Shown here: in pieces, positions 1 through 8,008 of the stretch
Layout of the letters: the number at the start of each line of letters is the position of its first letter
How positions within the stretch are numbered: position 1 is the first letter of the stretch
DNA from: Sphingobacteriales bacterium
Lineage (GTDB): Bacteria; Bacteroidota; Bacteroidia; Chitinophagales; JADIYW01
Assembly (NCBI GenBank): GCA_016699615.1
Contig: CP064984.1
Coordinates: forward strand, 868,001-932,000
DNA: 64,000 nt
Direction of reading: 5' to 3'
Made by a program: the position numbers and the translations under genes
The notes under the pieces: model-generated
The model's input: the letters and a program-made list of their open reading frames with translations, nothing else
The model's database searches: none
Told to the model about the DNA's origin: nothing

Positions 1-2298
1 ATTATCTATTGTAGAAATATTGACTGTTGGTGTAATTGAAGTAATATCTACTGCTATATTTCCAATATCTATATTTAAACATGCACCTGAAGAAATCTTT
101 AAATTATAATTTGACAATCCAACTCCTGAAGAAATAAATGAAGTATCTATAGAATTTAATGGTAAACGAGTACCATCTAATCTATTCCATTGAGCTGTTG
201 CACTACTTGGTATTAAATTATCAATTCTAACTTTTGCTGAAACATCACAGGAATATATCTTATCAATTATTGGAGTACCTGATGGCAATTGTTGTATATG
301 CCAGATATGTAGTGTATCCCATTCTAATGCATTACAACCAAATGAAGCACCTACTTCTCTTTTTCCTCTAATCATTATGCTGTCTAAAGCACCTACTAGG
401 CTTATATTTATATTTGAATTATAACCGTTCCAAGTTGTACCATTATCAATGGATACTTCAAATGAATCTCTAGCAGAAGTACCACCTCCTAAGCCTGAAT
501 TAAAATCTGATGAAACAATTGGCTCGTTTGAGCAGATAGAATCTCTGTTGGGTATTTTGGACAATAGTGTTGGATTTATTGGTGTAGTTGATATTGGTGT
601 CCATTCTGCCAATGTAGTAAAGGATGGATTATTACATGGTGTTGGTCCTCCAATTCTTCTACCTTGTACTATTATTTTTATTGATGCGCTAGTAGTATTT
701 ATTATATCACCTGAAGTGTAAGTATACCAATTTGCACCATTATTTATTGAATACCTAAATTCATCAGATGTACCACCACTTCCAGCATTGAAAGTTGCAG
801 AAACATTGTATGGTGTACATACAGTTGAATTATTTATTGGTGTAGCTGTATTTAATGTAGGTGGAGAAACTGAAGAAATATTCCAACTTGCAATTTCGCT
901 CCAACTTGATGCTGTACATCCTGATAGAGATCCACCTGTTCTTCTTGTCCTTACTTTTATTGTTGATGTTGCAGCAGAAGTATTAATACCATAAGGTGGT
1001 GTATAGGTATACCAATTTGTACCATTTATAGTGTATTCATATTCATCAGTTGCATCTGTATATCCACCAGTGCCTGAATTTACTTGTGCATATACAAAAG
1101 TACCTTTGCAAATTGTAGAACCATTTGTTGGTGTTGCACTATACAGTGTACCTGCAATTGGTTGTGGGTATACTATTATTTGTTGTATATTAGAATATAC
1201 TGGAAACCTTCTATAGCTTGCTGTAGCTTTAAAATCTACACAAAAAAGACCAACTCTTCTTATGTAATAAGTAATTGGTGCTGTACTTGTATTTATAAGT
1301 ACAGTTGTAGATAAGTCTTTTGAAGTTGCACTAGTAATATTAATCCAATTAGTTCCATCGGTAGAATATTGCCATTGATAATCAGAAAATGCTCTTGCAG
1401 CCTCAAATGCTTCTATAGAATCATTTATAATAGCAGAAGAACCCGAACAAATATTTAAAGTATTTGGAATCTTAATTAATCCTGCATGGCTGTCATTTAA
1501 TGTGGTAGAATCCCAACACCAACGATACTGCCATTGCATATAGTAGTATGATTGAAATCCTGTTAAGTCTAATGCGCATGCAGTGCCTTCATATGCTGCA
1601 TCATAGTTATCTGACCAATTTGTGCCTTTATGTGGCATTGTATTGTTGCCTAAACTTCCAATATCAATTGTTGTATATCTACCAGATGTTGGTACTTGAT
1701 AATTACCATAACAAGAGCCATTCGAACAAGTTGTTTGACATGATCCATCATTATAATTCCAATTTACTTTATCAGAATTTAGAAACGAAACAAAATTGTC
1801 AGATTCAAATCCCTTCATTTGAATTTCTAAAATATCATTATTTGGATATGAACTCGTATCTACATATCCTGGGTCGCCTGGATAAGATGCATTGTTTGAA
1901 TAATTAGTTATCCATGCACCACAAGTACTTGAAGCAGGAGCAGTGGTACCTACAACTTCACATCTTTGTTCGCAACTCCATTTTCCACTTCCTGTTGTAC
2001 ATGTATTGCAAGTTCCAGATGGGCACGTATTTGTTATATTGTATGATGCATTATTACCATTTGCTAATCCTGTTGATGATTTAAATTGAGCATGAACTCT
2101 AATCTCTAATCCATTTTCGGCACAAGCACCACCTGTATTTTGTATGGTACTTGTTGCTATATCAAATGCACGCATCATACCACGTTGCATTTTATAGTTT
2201 ATTTTTATTTTTGGATTTTGTGCTTGCAATTGTATTGAATGCAAACTGCTATAAAACAGCAAAATAGATATAACAAGATATTTGTAAAATATATTCAT
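1..2298 (-). CDS. Large secreted cysteine-rich repeat protein, N-terminal 766 residues (runs off the window)
   Basis: The frame is open from an ATG at 2298 to the window edge, so only the first 766 residues are visible. Residues 1-27 form a signal peptide (basic start, hydrophobic core, ending LQAQ). Residues 50-200 are rich in Cys, Asn, Gly and Thr, with several C-x2-4-C pairs. From about residue 270 there are repeated beta-sandwich-like modules: each starts with a line like AT(P)xNxSTxC, has an Asn-rich GxxWYxYT segment and ends in an R-R-x-G-G stretch. This matches large Bacteroidota surface or type IX-secreted proteins carrying Ig-like repeats. The C-terminal sorting domain would lie outside the window, so the secretion route is inference. 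No enzymatic motif is visible. Confidence 0.75.
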   Translation of the reverse strand, partial: MNIFYKYLVISILLFYSSLHSIQLQAQNPKIKINYKMQRGMMRAFDIATSTIQNTGGACAENGLEIRVHAQFKSSTGLANGNNASYNITNTCPSGTCNTCTTGSGKWSCEQRCEVVGTTAPASSTCGAWITNYSNNASYPGDPGYVDTSSYPNNDILEIQMKGFESDNFVSFLNSDKVNWNYNDGSCQTTCSNGSCYGNYQVPTSGRYTTIDIGSLGNNTMPHKGTNWSDNYDAAYEGTACALDLTGFQSYYYMQWQYRWCWDSTTLNDSHAGLIKIPNTLNICSGSSAIINDSIEAFEAARAFSDYQWQYSTDGTNWINITSATSKDLSTTVLINTSTAPITYYIRRVGLFCVDFKATASYRRFPVYSNIQQIIVYPQPIAGTLYSATPTNGSTICKGTFVYAQVNSGTGGYTDATDEYEYTINGTNWYTYTPPYGINTSAATSTIKVRTRRTGGSLSGCTASSWSEIASWNISSVSPPTLNTATPINNSTVCTPYNVSATFNAGSGGTSDEFRYSINNGANWYTYTSGDIINTTSASIKIIVQGRRIGGPTPCNNPSFTTLAEWTPISTTPINPTLLSKIPNRDSICSNEPIVSSDFNSGLGGGTSARDSFEVSIDNGTTWNGYNSNINISLVGALDSIMIRGKREVGASFGCNALEWDTLHIWHIQQLPSGTPIIDKIYSCDVSAKVRIDNLIPSSATAQWNRLDGTRLPLNSIDTSFISSGVGLSNYNLKISSGACLNIDIGNIAVDITSITPTVNISTIDN

Positions 2299-2314
2299 AA
2301 GCAACTATGGTATT

Positions 2315-2365
2315 GTTAGTTAAGTAAAATTAACTAACTTATTAAAAGGTAAGTTGAATTTACCT
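2315..2365. promoter_or_regulatory. Two hairpins upstream of the large secreted protein gene
   Basis: GTTAGTTAA at 2315-2323 is followed by a 6-base spacer and its exact reverse complement TTAACTAAC at 2330-2338. A second inverted repeat, GGTAA...TTACC, follows at about 2347-2365. Both lie 17-67 bases upstream of the ATG at 2298. They could be operator sites or a 5' leader structure; no T-run makes either a clear terminator. Confidence 0.4.
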
Positions 2366-2433
2366 AACTAGAAGTTGCATTTATAATTTCCTTATATTTT
2401 ATTTAATATTAGATTAACAAAAATGTTAATTTA

Positions 2434-3573
2434 TCACTTCAATATAGCTCTACTAATTACTAATTTTTGAATTTCTGATGTGCCTTCGCCTATTGTGCAA
2501 AGTTTTGAATCTCTATAGTGTTTCTCAACTGGGAAGTCTTTGATATATCCATAGCCACCAAATATTTGCACTGCTTCTGTAGCAACTCTAACTGCTACTT
2601 CTGATGCATAATATTTTGCATATGCTGATTCTTTATTGATATTTTCACCACGCATATACATATCTGCAGCTTGGTAAGTTAATAATGTAGCTGCTTCAAT
2701 TTGTGTGTGCATTTCTGCTAACTTGAATGCTATTGCTTGAAATGTAGATATTGATTTACCAAATTGTTCTCTTTCTTTTGAATATTGTAATGCTGCTTCG
2801 TAAGCTCCAGTAGCAATTCCTAAGCTTAATGCTGCAATAGATATTCTTCCACCATCCAGTATTTTTAATGATTGTACGAAGCCATCGCCTACTTTTCCTA
2901 ATACATTTTCTTTTGGCACTCTACAATCTTCAAATATCATTTCAGCAGTTTCTGAGCATCGCATGCCTAATTTATTTTCTTTTTTTCCTCCACTAAATCC
3001 TGGTGTTCCTCTTTCTACAACAAAGGCTGTCATTCCATGACTATCTAATAATTCTCCTGTACGAGCAATTACTACAGTAATATTGCTTGAAATACCGTGC
3101 GTAATAAAATTTTTAGTACCATTGATTACCCAATCGTCACCATCCTGATGTGCAACACATTTCATTCTTCCAGCATCTGATCCAGTATTAGGTTCTGTTA
3201 ATCCCCAAGAACCAATCCATTCTCCTGAAGCTAATTTGGGTATATATTTATTTCTTTGTTCTTCGTTTCCAAATTTATATATATGATTTGTACATAATGA
3301 ATTGTGTGCAGCAACCGACAACGTTAGAGAACCATCTACTTTTCCTAATTCAGTTAATGCTGTAATGTATTCAAAATATCCGAATCCTGAACCTCCGTAT
3401 TGTTCTGGAATCACAATACCCATCAAACCTAATTCTCCTAATTTTCTTAATGTCTCAACAGGAAAATGTTGCGTTTCATCCCATTCTAATACATAAGGTT
3501 TTATATTCTTTTCTGCAAAATCTCTAATCGTTTGAGTAATTAATACCTGATTTTCGGTCTGATTAAAATCCAT
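2434..3573 (-). CDS. Acyl-CoA dehydrogenase
   Basis: 379 residues, the normal length of a soluble FAD-dependent acyl-CoA dehydrogenase, which makes the 2,3-double bond in acyl-CoAs during beta-oxidation or branched-chain amino acid breakdown. Visible signatures are GLTEPNTGSDAG near residue 125, the FAD/substrate loop GTKNFITHG, the EREQFGKSI segment and a C-terminal GGYGYIKDFPVEKHYRD followed by GEGTSEIQK. The Glu of IGEGTSE is the expected catalytic base region for short-chain members. It stands alone, divergent from the next gene. A second family member lies at 34957-36102. Substrate chain length cannot be read from the sequence. Confidence 0.93.
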   Translation of the reverse strand: MDFNQTENQVLITQTIRDFAEKNIKPYVLEWDETQHFPVETLRKLGELGLMGIVIPEQYGGSGFGYFEYITALTELGKVDGSLTLSVAAHNSLCTNHIYKFGNEEQRNKYIPKLASGEWIGSWGLTEPNTGSDAGRMKCVAHQDGDDWVINGTKNFITHGISSNITVVIARTGELLDSHGMTAFVVERGTPGFSGGKKENKLGMRCSETAEMIFEDCRVPKENVLGKVGDGFVQSLKILDGGRISIAALSLGIATGAYEAALQYSKEREQFGKSISTFQAIAFKLAEMHTQIEAATLLTYQAADMYMRGENINKESAYAKYYASEVAVRVATEAVQIFGGYGYIKDFPVEKHYRDSKLCTIGEGTSEIQKLVISRAILK

Positions 3574-3650
3574 TGAAATAAATTTTTGACGAATGTAAGT
3601 ATTTTTCTAGATATAAGCAATTATCATTTTAGAATATCAAACAATAAATA

Positions 3651-3658
3651 TAGATTTG
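3651..3658 (+). promoter_or_regulatory. -7 promoter box (TAGATTTG) for the kinase-RapZ gene
   Basis: TAGATTTG fits the Bacteroidota -7 consensus TAnnTTTG. It sits 19 bases before the ATG at 3678, giving a leader of about 14 bases. No TTG -33 element is seen at the usual distance. Confidence 0.5.
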
Positions 3659-3677
3659 TAATTATAAAATAGTACAT

Positions 3678-5111
3678 ATGCAACATGATGAGCAAGTAAA
3701 TTATTTATTTTTTAATTATTTTGGAGAGAAAGCAGTATATATAGAACAATTAGCTGCTGCTGGCTCTGATAGAATTTATTTTAGAGTAAAATCATTGCAT
3801 TATTCTGCTATTGCTTGTTATGGAAGTGACAGTAAAGAGAATCTTACATTTATTCATCATGCACAACATTTTAAACAACAACAATTATCAGTACCACAAG
3901 TATATTGCCACACAGATGATTTTCTTTATTACCTACAAGAAGATTTAGGAAATACAAGTCTATATGATATTATCAGAAAAGTAGGTGTTACTGAAAATGT
4001 AGAACAACTTTATAAAAAAGCAATAGATGGCTTAATTGATTTGCAAATTAAAGGTGCAATCGATTTTAATTTTGATTCATGTTACCCAATTAAATCTTTT
4101 GATAAAAGTTCTATGTTTTGGGATATGAATGCCTTTAAATATTACTTTGTAAGAATGGCAAAAATTCAGTTTAATGAAGTAGAACTCAATAAAGATTTTC
4201 ATGCACTTTGTGATGAATTATTAAAGGAAAAGAATCTATATTTTATGTATCGTGATTGTCAAGCACGTAACATTATGATACATGAAGATAAACCATATTT
4301 TATAGATTTCCAAGGTGGAAGAAAAGGCGCACCACAATACGATTTAGCATCATTATTATGGCAAGCTGGTGCAAAAATTCCTATGGAAAAAAGAATTGAA
4401 TGGTTGGATTACTATATACAAAAACTATCTAATTACATTAACATAAATAAACAAGAATTTAAAGAAAGGTATTATGGCTTTGTATTGATAAGAATGTTGC
4501 AAGTATTAGGTGCCTACGGATTTAGAGGATTGATTGAAAAGAAGCCACATTTCATTGAGAGTATTATTCCAGCGCTTGAAAATATAAAATGGTTTTTAGA
4601 TAATAGATTGTTTCCAATTGAATTAAAGGAACTAGAAAAAACATTATATATATTAATAGAGTCAGACTTATTTACTAATGAATTAAAGAAATATCCTAAG
4701 AATTCTCCATTAAGTATTGAGATAAATAGTTTTTCGTTTAAAAGAGCCATTCCTGAAGACAAATCTGGAAATGGTGGTGGATTTGTATTTGATTGCAGAG
4801 GAATATTAAATCCAGGCAGGTATGAACCATATAAAAACCAACATGGAAAAGACAAGGAAGTGATAGATTTCTTAGAACAAAAGACTAAAGTAAAAGACTT
4901 TTTAGAAAATGTCTGGAGAATTATAGATATAAATATTGAAGACTATATTGCTAGAAATTTTGAACATTTACAAATTAATTTTGGATGTACAGGTGGACAA
5001 CATCGAAGTGTATATTGTGCTGAACAAACAAAAAAATATATAGAAAGTAGATATCCAGTTAAAGTAACGATAAGACATATTGAACGTGAAATGAATGGTC
5101 AATACATTTAA
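3678..5111 (+). CDS. APH-type sugar kinase fused to a RapZ C-terminal domain
   Basis: 477 residues in two parts. Residues 1-320 are an aminoglycoside-phosphotransferase-like kinase: the catalytic loop reads YRDCQARNIMI and the metal-binding segment FIDFQGGRKGAPQYDLASLLW, closest in style to AmgK-type cell-wall sugar kinases. Residues 345-477 match the C-terminal domain of RapZ: FVFDCRGILNPGR, then INFGCTGGQHRSVYCAE and a final IRHIERE. In enterobacteria that domain senses glucosamine-6-phosphate and presents a small RNA to RNase E. The N-terminal P-loop ATPase of classical RapZ is absent and the sugar kinase takes its place. The fusion suggests a link between amino-sugar phosphorylation and regulation; the exact substrate and any RNA partner are inference. 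The SRP RNA starts 58 bases downstream. Confidence 0.85.
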   Translation: MQHDEQVNYLFFNYFGEKAVYIEQLAAAGSDRIYFRVKSLHYSAIACYGSDSKENLTFIHHAQHFKQQQLSVPQVYCHTDDFLYYLQEDLGNTSLYDIIRKVGVTENVEQLYKKAIDGLIDLQIKGAIDFNFDSCYPIKSFDKSSMFWDMNAFKYYFVRMAKIQFNEVELNKDFHALCDELLKEKNLYFMYRDCQARNIMIHEDKPYFIDFQGGRKGAPQYDLASLLWQAGAKIPMEKRIEWLDYYIQKLSNYININKQEFKERYYGFVLIRMLQVLGAYGFRGLIEKKPHFIESIIPALENIKWFLDNRLFPIELKELEKTLYILIESDLFTNELKKYPKNSPLSIEINSFSFKRAIPEDKSGNGGGFVFDCRGILNPGRYEPYKNQHGKDKEVIDFLEQKTKVKDFLENVWRIIDINIEDYIARNFEHLQINFGCTGGQHRSVYCAEQTKKYIESRYPVKVTIRHIEREMNGQYI

Positions 5112-5157
5112 TAGCTATTCGCAATAAAAAATTAATATTCATTTCTAAAAAATAACC

Positions 5158-5165
5158 TATCTTTG
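5158..5165 (+). promoter_or_regulatory. -7 promoter box (TATCTTTG) of the SRP RNA gene
   Basis: A perfect TAnnTTTG box ends 4-5 bases before the first base of the SRP RNA. Because the RNA 5' end is set by transcription, this calibrates the box-to-start distance at about 5-6 bases for this genome. Confidence 0.7.
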
Positions 5166-5169
5166 TAAT

Positions 5170-5268
5170 GGGCAAGTCTTATACGACCAGCTCCTGGCAA
5201 ACCCTCCAGGGTCGGAAGGCAGCAAAGGTAGTCGGTTGTAGCGGTGCGATGTAAGTAACTTGCCTTTT
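5170..5268 (+). ncRNA. ffs: Signal recognition particle 4.5S-type RNA
   Basis: The transcript starts GGGCAAGTC and its end pairs back as ACTTGCC, followed by a T6 run. The apical part has the conserved SRP helix 8 with the GGAA tetraloop (GGGTCGGAAGGC) and the asymmetric internal loop AGCAAAGG, the Ffh-binding site. Length of about 99 bases fits the small bacterial form. It scaffolds Ffh for co-translational targeting of membrane proteins. Confidence 0.95.
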
Positions 5269-5292
5269 TTATTTTTCAAAAAAACAATTATC

Positions 5293-5622
5293 ATGTCAAA
5301 TATTCTTTTTATACTTCAAGCAGCTCAAGGAGGTTCACAAACATTTACACTTATTATGTTTGGATTGATGTTTGTCGTATTTTATTTTTTCCTAATCAGA
5401 CCACAATCTAAAAAAGCAAAAGAACAAGACAACTTTATTGCAAACTTAAAAGTAGGCGATAAAATTGTAACTATTGCAGGTATACATGGCAAAATTGTTG
5501 CCATAAACGAAGCAGACAATACTTTCTCAGTACAAGTTGATAGCACTACTAAAATGAAAATAGAAAGAAGTGCAGTATCTCTTGAAATGAGTAAAAAAGC
5601 ACAAGAAAACAGTGCAGCTTAA
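5293..5622 (+). CDS. yajC: Preprotein translocase accessory protein YajC
   Basis: About 109 residues with one transmembrane helix (LIMFGLMFVVFYFFLIRPQ, residues 21-39) followed by the family signature RPQSKKAKE and a small cytoplasmic domain with GDKIVTIAGIHGKI. YajC associates with SecDF at the SecYEG translocon. An in-frame ATG at 5260 would extend the frame, but it lies inside the 3' end of the SRP RNA; the ATG at 5293 (MSNILF) gives the expected family N-terminus. It starts a three-gene run with coaE (11-base gap) and trxB (6-base gap). Confidence 0.93.
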   Translation: MSNILFILQAAQGGSQTFTLIMFGLMFVVFYFFLIRPQSKKAKEQDNFIANLKVGDKIVTIAGIHGKIVAINEADNTFSVQVDSTTKMKIERSAVSLEMSKKAQENSAA

Positions 5623-5633
5623 TTCAAAATAAT

Positions 5634-6233
5634 ATGCTAAAAGTTGGCATCACTGGTGGAATAGCTAGTGGCAAAACAACAGTTTGTTACTTATTTGAAA
5701 AATTATTTCAAACACCAATCTATTTTGCAGACACAAGAGCAAAAGAAATTATTGAAAAAAATGATGTAGTCAAAAATAATATTATTGAACTCTTTGGAGA
5801 GCAAGCCTATATCAACAACCAATACAATAGAAAATTTATTGCATCAAAAGTATTTGAAGATAAGTCTTTACTACAACAACTCAATCAGATTGTACATCCA
5901 GCTGTATTTGAAGATGCGCAACAATTTTTCTTTAACCATCAAAAAGATGAATATATATTGTATGAATCTGCCATAATGTTTGAGAGTAAAAGTAATTTAC
6001 TAATGGACAAGATAATACTTGTTAATGCATCCAAAGAACTTAGAATTGAAAGAGCAATAAAAAGAGACACATTAAATAGGAAAGAAATTGAACAACGCAT
6101 CAATAGTCAGATTACTTTTGAAGCTATTCAAGAAAAATGTGACTATATTATACAAAATGATGGTAACATAAATTTAGAATCTCAGATTATTACAATTCAT
6201 CAAGAAATATTAAATTCAACAAAGAAAAAATAA
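5634..6233 (+). CDS. coaE: Dephospho-CoA kinase
   Basis: 199 residues. The P-loop is GITGGIASGKTT (residues 5-16), followed by the ADTRAKE substrate loop and a LID-like ERAIKRD segment. CoaE phosphorylates the 3'-hydroxyl of the dephospho-CoA ribose, the last step of coenzyme A synthesis. It lies between yajC and trxB with very short gaps, so co-transcription is likely. Confidence 0.95.
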   Translation: MLKVGITGGIASGKTTVCYLFEKLFQTPIYFADTRAKEIIEKNDVVKNNIIELFGEQAYINNQYNRKFIASKVFEDKSLLQQLNQIVHPAVFEDAQQFFFNHQKDEYILYESAIMFESKSNLLMDKIILVNASKELRIERAIKRDTLNRKEIEQRINSQITFEAIQEKCDYIIQNDGNINLESQIITIHQEILNSTKKK

Positions 6234-6239
6234 AAGTTT

Positions 6240-7175
6240 ATGTCAGAAGAAATTATAGATGTATTAATTATAGGTGCTAGACCAGCAGGATACACAGCCG
6301 CCATTTATGCAGCAAGAGCAAACTTAAAACCTGTTTTATATACTGGACTTGAGCCAGGTGGACAATTAATGATTACAACAGATGTAGAAAATTATCCTGG
6401 ATATCCAAATGCAATAACAGGACCAATGATGATGGCAGATTTTCAGAAGCAAGCTGAGAGAATGGGAACAGACATTAGATTTGGTGTTGCAACAAAGGTT
6501 GATTTTTCTGGCGATATTCATCAAGTATGGATTGATGATGAGAAAATAATTAAAGCTAAAACTGTAATTATTGCAACTGGTGCAAAAGCAAAATGGCTAG
6601 GCATTCCATCTGAAACAAGACTAAATGGTGCTGGTGTTTCTGCTTGCGCAGTTTGCGATGGTTTCTTTTATAAAGATAAAGAAGTAGCTATTGTTGGCGC
6701 TGGTGATACAGCTTGCGAAGAAGCCTTGTATCTATCTAAACTTTGTCCAACTGTACACATGATAGTAAGACGTGATGAAATGCGTGCATCGAAAATTATG
6801 CAAGACAGAGTAAAAAATGCACCAAATATCAAAATATATTGGAATAGTGAAACGGATGAAATACTTGGAGAAAAAAAGGTAGAAGCTGTACGATTAAAAA
6901 ATATCAAAACACAAGAACTAACTGAAATAAAAGTTGAAGGATTTTTTGTAGCAATTGGACACCAACCTAATTCAGCTATTTTTAAAGAATATCTAGAAAC
7001 TGATGAAGCTGGCTATCTTATTACTATTGAAGGTAGTACAAAAACTAAAGTTGCTGGCGTATTTGCCGCAGGCGATGTTCAAGACAAAATATATAGACAA
7101 GCTGTAACATCTGCTGGCTCTGGTTGTATGGCAGCATTGGATGCAGAAAGATATTTAGCAGAACATGGTTGTTAA
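6240..7175 (+). CDS. trxB: Thioredoxin reductase with an altered FAD-binding glycine motif
   Basis: 311 residues, normal for the low-molecular-weight NADPH:thioredoxin reductase. The redox-active pair is C136-A-V-C139, the NADPH site shows GAGDTACEEA and VRRDEMRAS, and the C-terminal FAD motif is GVFAAGDV. The oddity is at the N-terminus: the FAD Rossmann motif reads GARPAG instead of GxGPAG, because codon 14 (6279-6281) is AGA, one base from the expected GGA. That Gly normally packs against the FAD pyrophosphate. Either a sequence error or a real variant. Last gene of the yajC-coaE-trxB run. Confidence 0.93.
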   Translation: MSEEIIDVLIIGARPAGYTAAIYAARANLKPVLYTGLEPGGQLMITTDVENYPGYPNAITGPMMMADFQKQAERMGTDIRFGVATKVDFSGDIHQVWIDDEKIIKAKTVIIATGAKAKWLGIPSETRLNGAGVSACAVCDGFFYKDKEVAIVGAGDTACEEALYLSKLCPTVHMIVRRDEMRASKIMQDRVKNAPNIKIYWNSETDEILGEKKVEAVRLKNIKTQELTEIKVEGFFVAIGHQPNSAIFKEYLETDEAGYLITIEGSTKTKVAGVFAAGDVQDKIYRQAVTSAGSGCMAALDAERYLAEHGC

Positions 7176-7224
7176 ATGACTATTGACAAATACAAATTAG
7201 AATTGTAACTTAAAAGAAAAAAAT

Positions 7225-7476
7225 ATGGGAATTTTATTATGGATTATCTTCGGATTGATAGCAGGTGTTTTAGCTAAAGTAATAATGCCAGGCAAAGACC
7301 CAGGTGGTTGGTTTATTTCAATTCTTTTAGGTATTGCTGGTGCATTTGTTGGTGGTTTTGTAGGCACAAGACTTGGCATAGGCTCTGTTGATGGATTTAA
7401 TCTACAAAGTTTCGCTATTGCAGTTGTAGGTGCATTAGGTATCTTAGGTGTATATAGATTAGTCAAAAAATCATAG
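7225..7476 (+). CDS. GlsB/YeaQ/YmgE-type small membrane stress protein
   Basis: 83 residues with three hydrophobic Gly-rich helices: GILLWIIFGLIAGVLAKVI, FISILLGIAGAFVGGFVG and SFAIAVVGALGILGVYRLV. The loop MPGKDPGGW after the first helix is the hallmark of the GlsB/YeaQ/YmgE (transglycosylase-associated) family of inner-membrane stress proteins. The biochemical role of the family is not established. It is separated from trxB by 49 bases. Confidence 0.88.
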   Translation: MGILLWIIFGLIAGVLAKVIMPGKDPGGWFISILLGIAGAFVGGFVGTRLGIGSVDGFNLQSFAIAVVGALGILGVYRLVKKS

Positions 7477-7660
7477 TACAAAATTTTCAAGTAATTTTAT
7501 AATTCTACTTGCTGTACAGTTGTAGCTGAGTATTTTATTTTTCTTATAATGATATTTTATAATCATGATCATTAAATCTATTTGCATATATATAACTACT
7601 ATCTAAGTAATCAATAGCAGAGCATAATAATAAATTTATTTTTTTATCTTTATAATAATT

Positions 7661-8005
7661 ATGACTAAATATTTTACTTACATGCTTTTGCTTTCATTTT
7701 TCATATTATCATGTAAAAAGAAAAATGAAATAGATTTTAATAACACACATTGGAATACAAAATTTAGATTTGATGGTTTTACTTTTTTTGCAGAAAAAGA
7801 ATTACAACTTAATGCTGATAAAACTTGCTTAGATATTGGTATGGTAGATACGACATATGGCACATGGTCATCAGATACTAAGAAAATTTACATTACACTA
7901 CAAGACAACACCACTATCGAAGCTAGAATAATTACACAAGATAGCTTGAGTGGTTTTAGAACCAACAATAGTGTAACTGGACAATGGTTAGCAACTAAAC
8001 AATAA
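7661..8005 (+). CDS. Small lipoprotein of unknown function
   Basis: 114 residues with a lipoprotein signal (MTKYFTYMLLLSFFILSC, acylated Cys18) and a charged KKKNEID tail right after it. The rest is a small beta-rich domain with THWNTKF, TYGTWSSDTKKIYITL and a final TGQWLATKQ, a layout like lipocalin-type domains, but I cannot assign a family. It precedes radA by three bases. The 184-base gap upstream (7477-7660) holds nothing I recognise. Confidence 0.75.
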   Translation: MTKYFTYMLLLSFFILSCKKKNEIDFNNTHWNTKFRFDGFTFFAEKELQLNADKTCLDIGMVDTTYGTWSSDTKKIYITLQDNTTIEARIITQDSLSGFRTNNSVTGQWLATKQ

Positions 8006-8008
8006 CTA

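Noticed and set aside
449..1907. Plus-strand ORFs within the first 2.3 kb
   Set aside because: They are antisense to a continuous minus-strand frame with signal peptide and coherent domain repeats; their products are low-complexity and have no family features.
5260..5292. Longer YajC start at 5260
   Set aside because: It overlaps the 3' end of the SRP RNA, and the extra 11 residues do not fit the family; the ATG at 5293 does.
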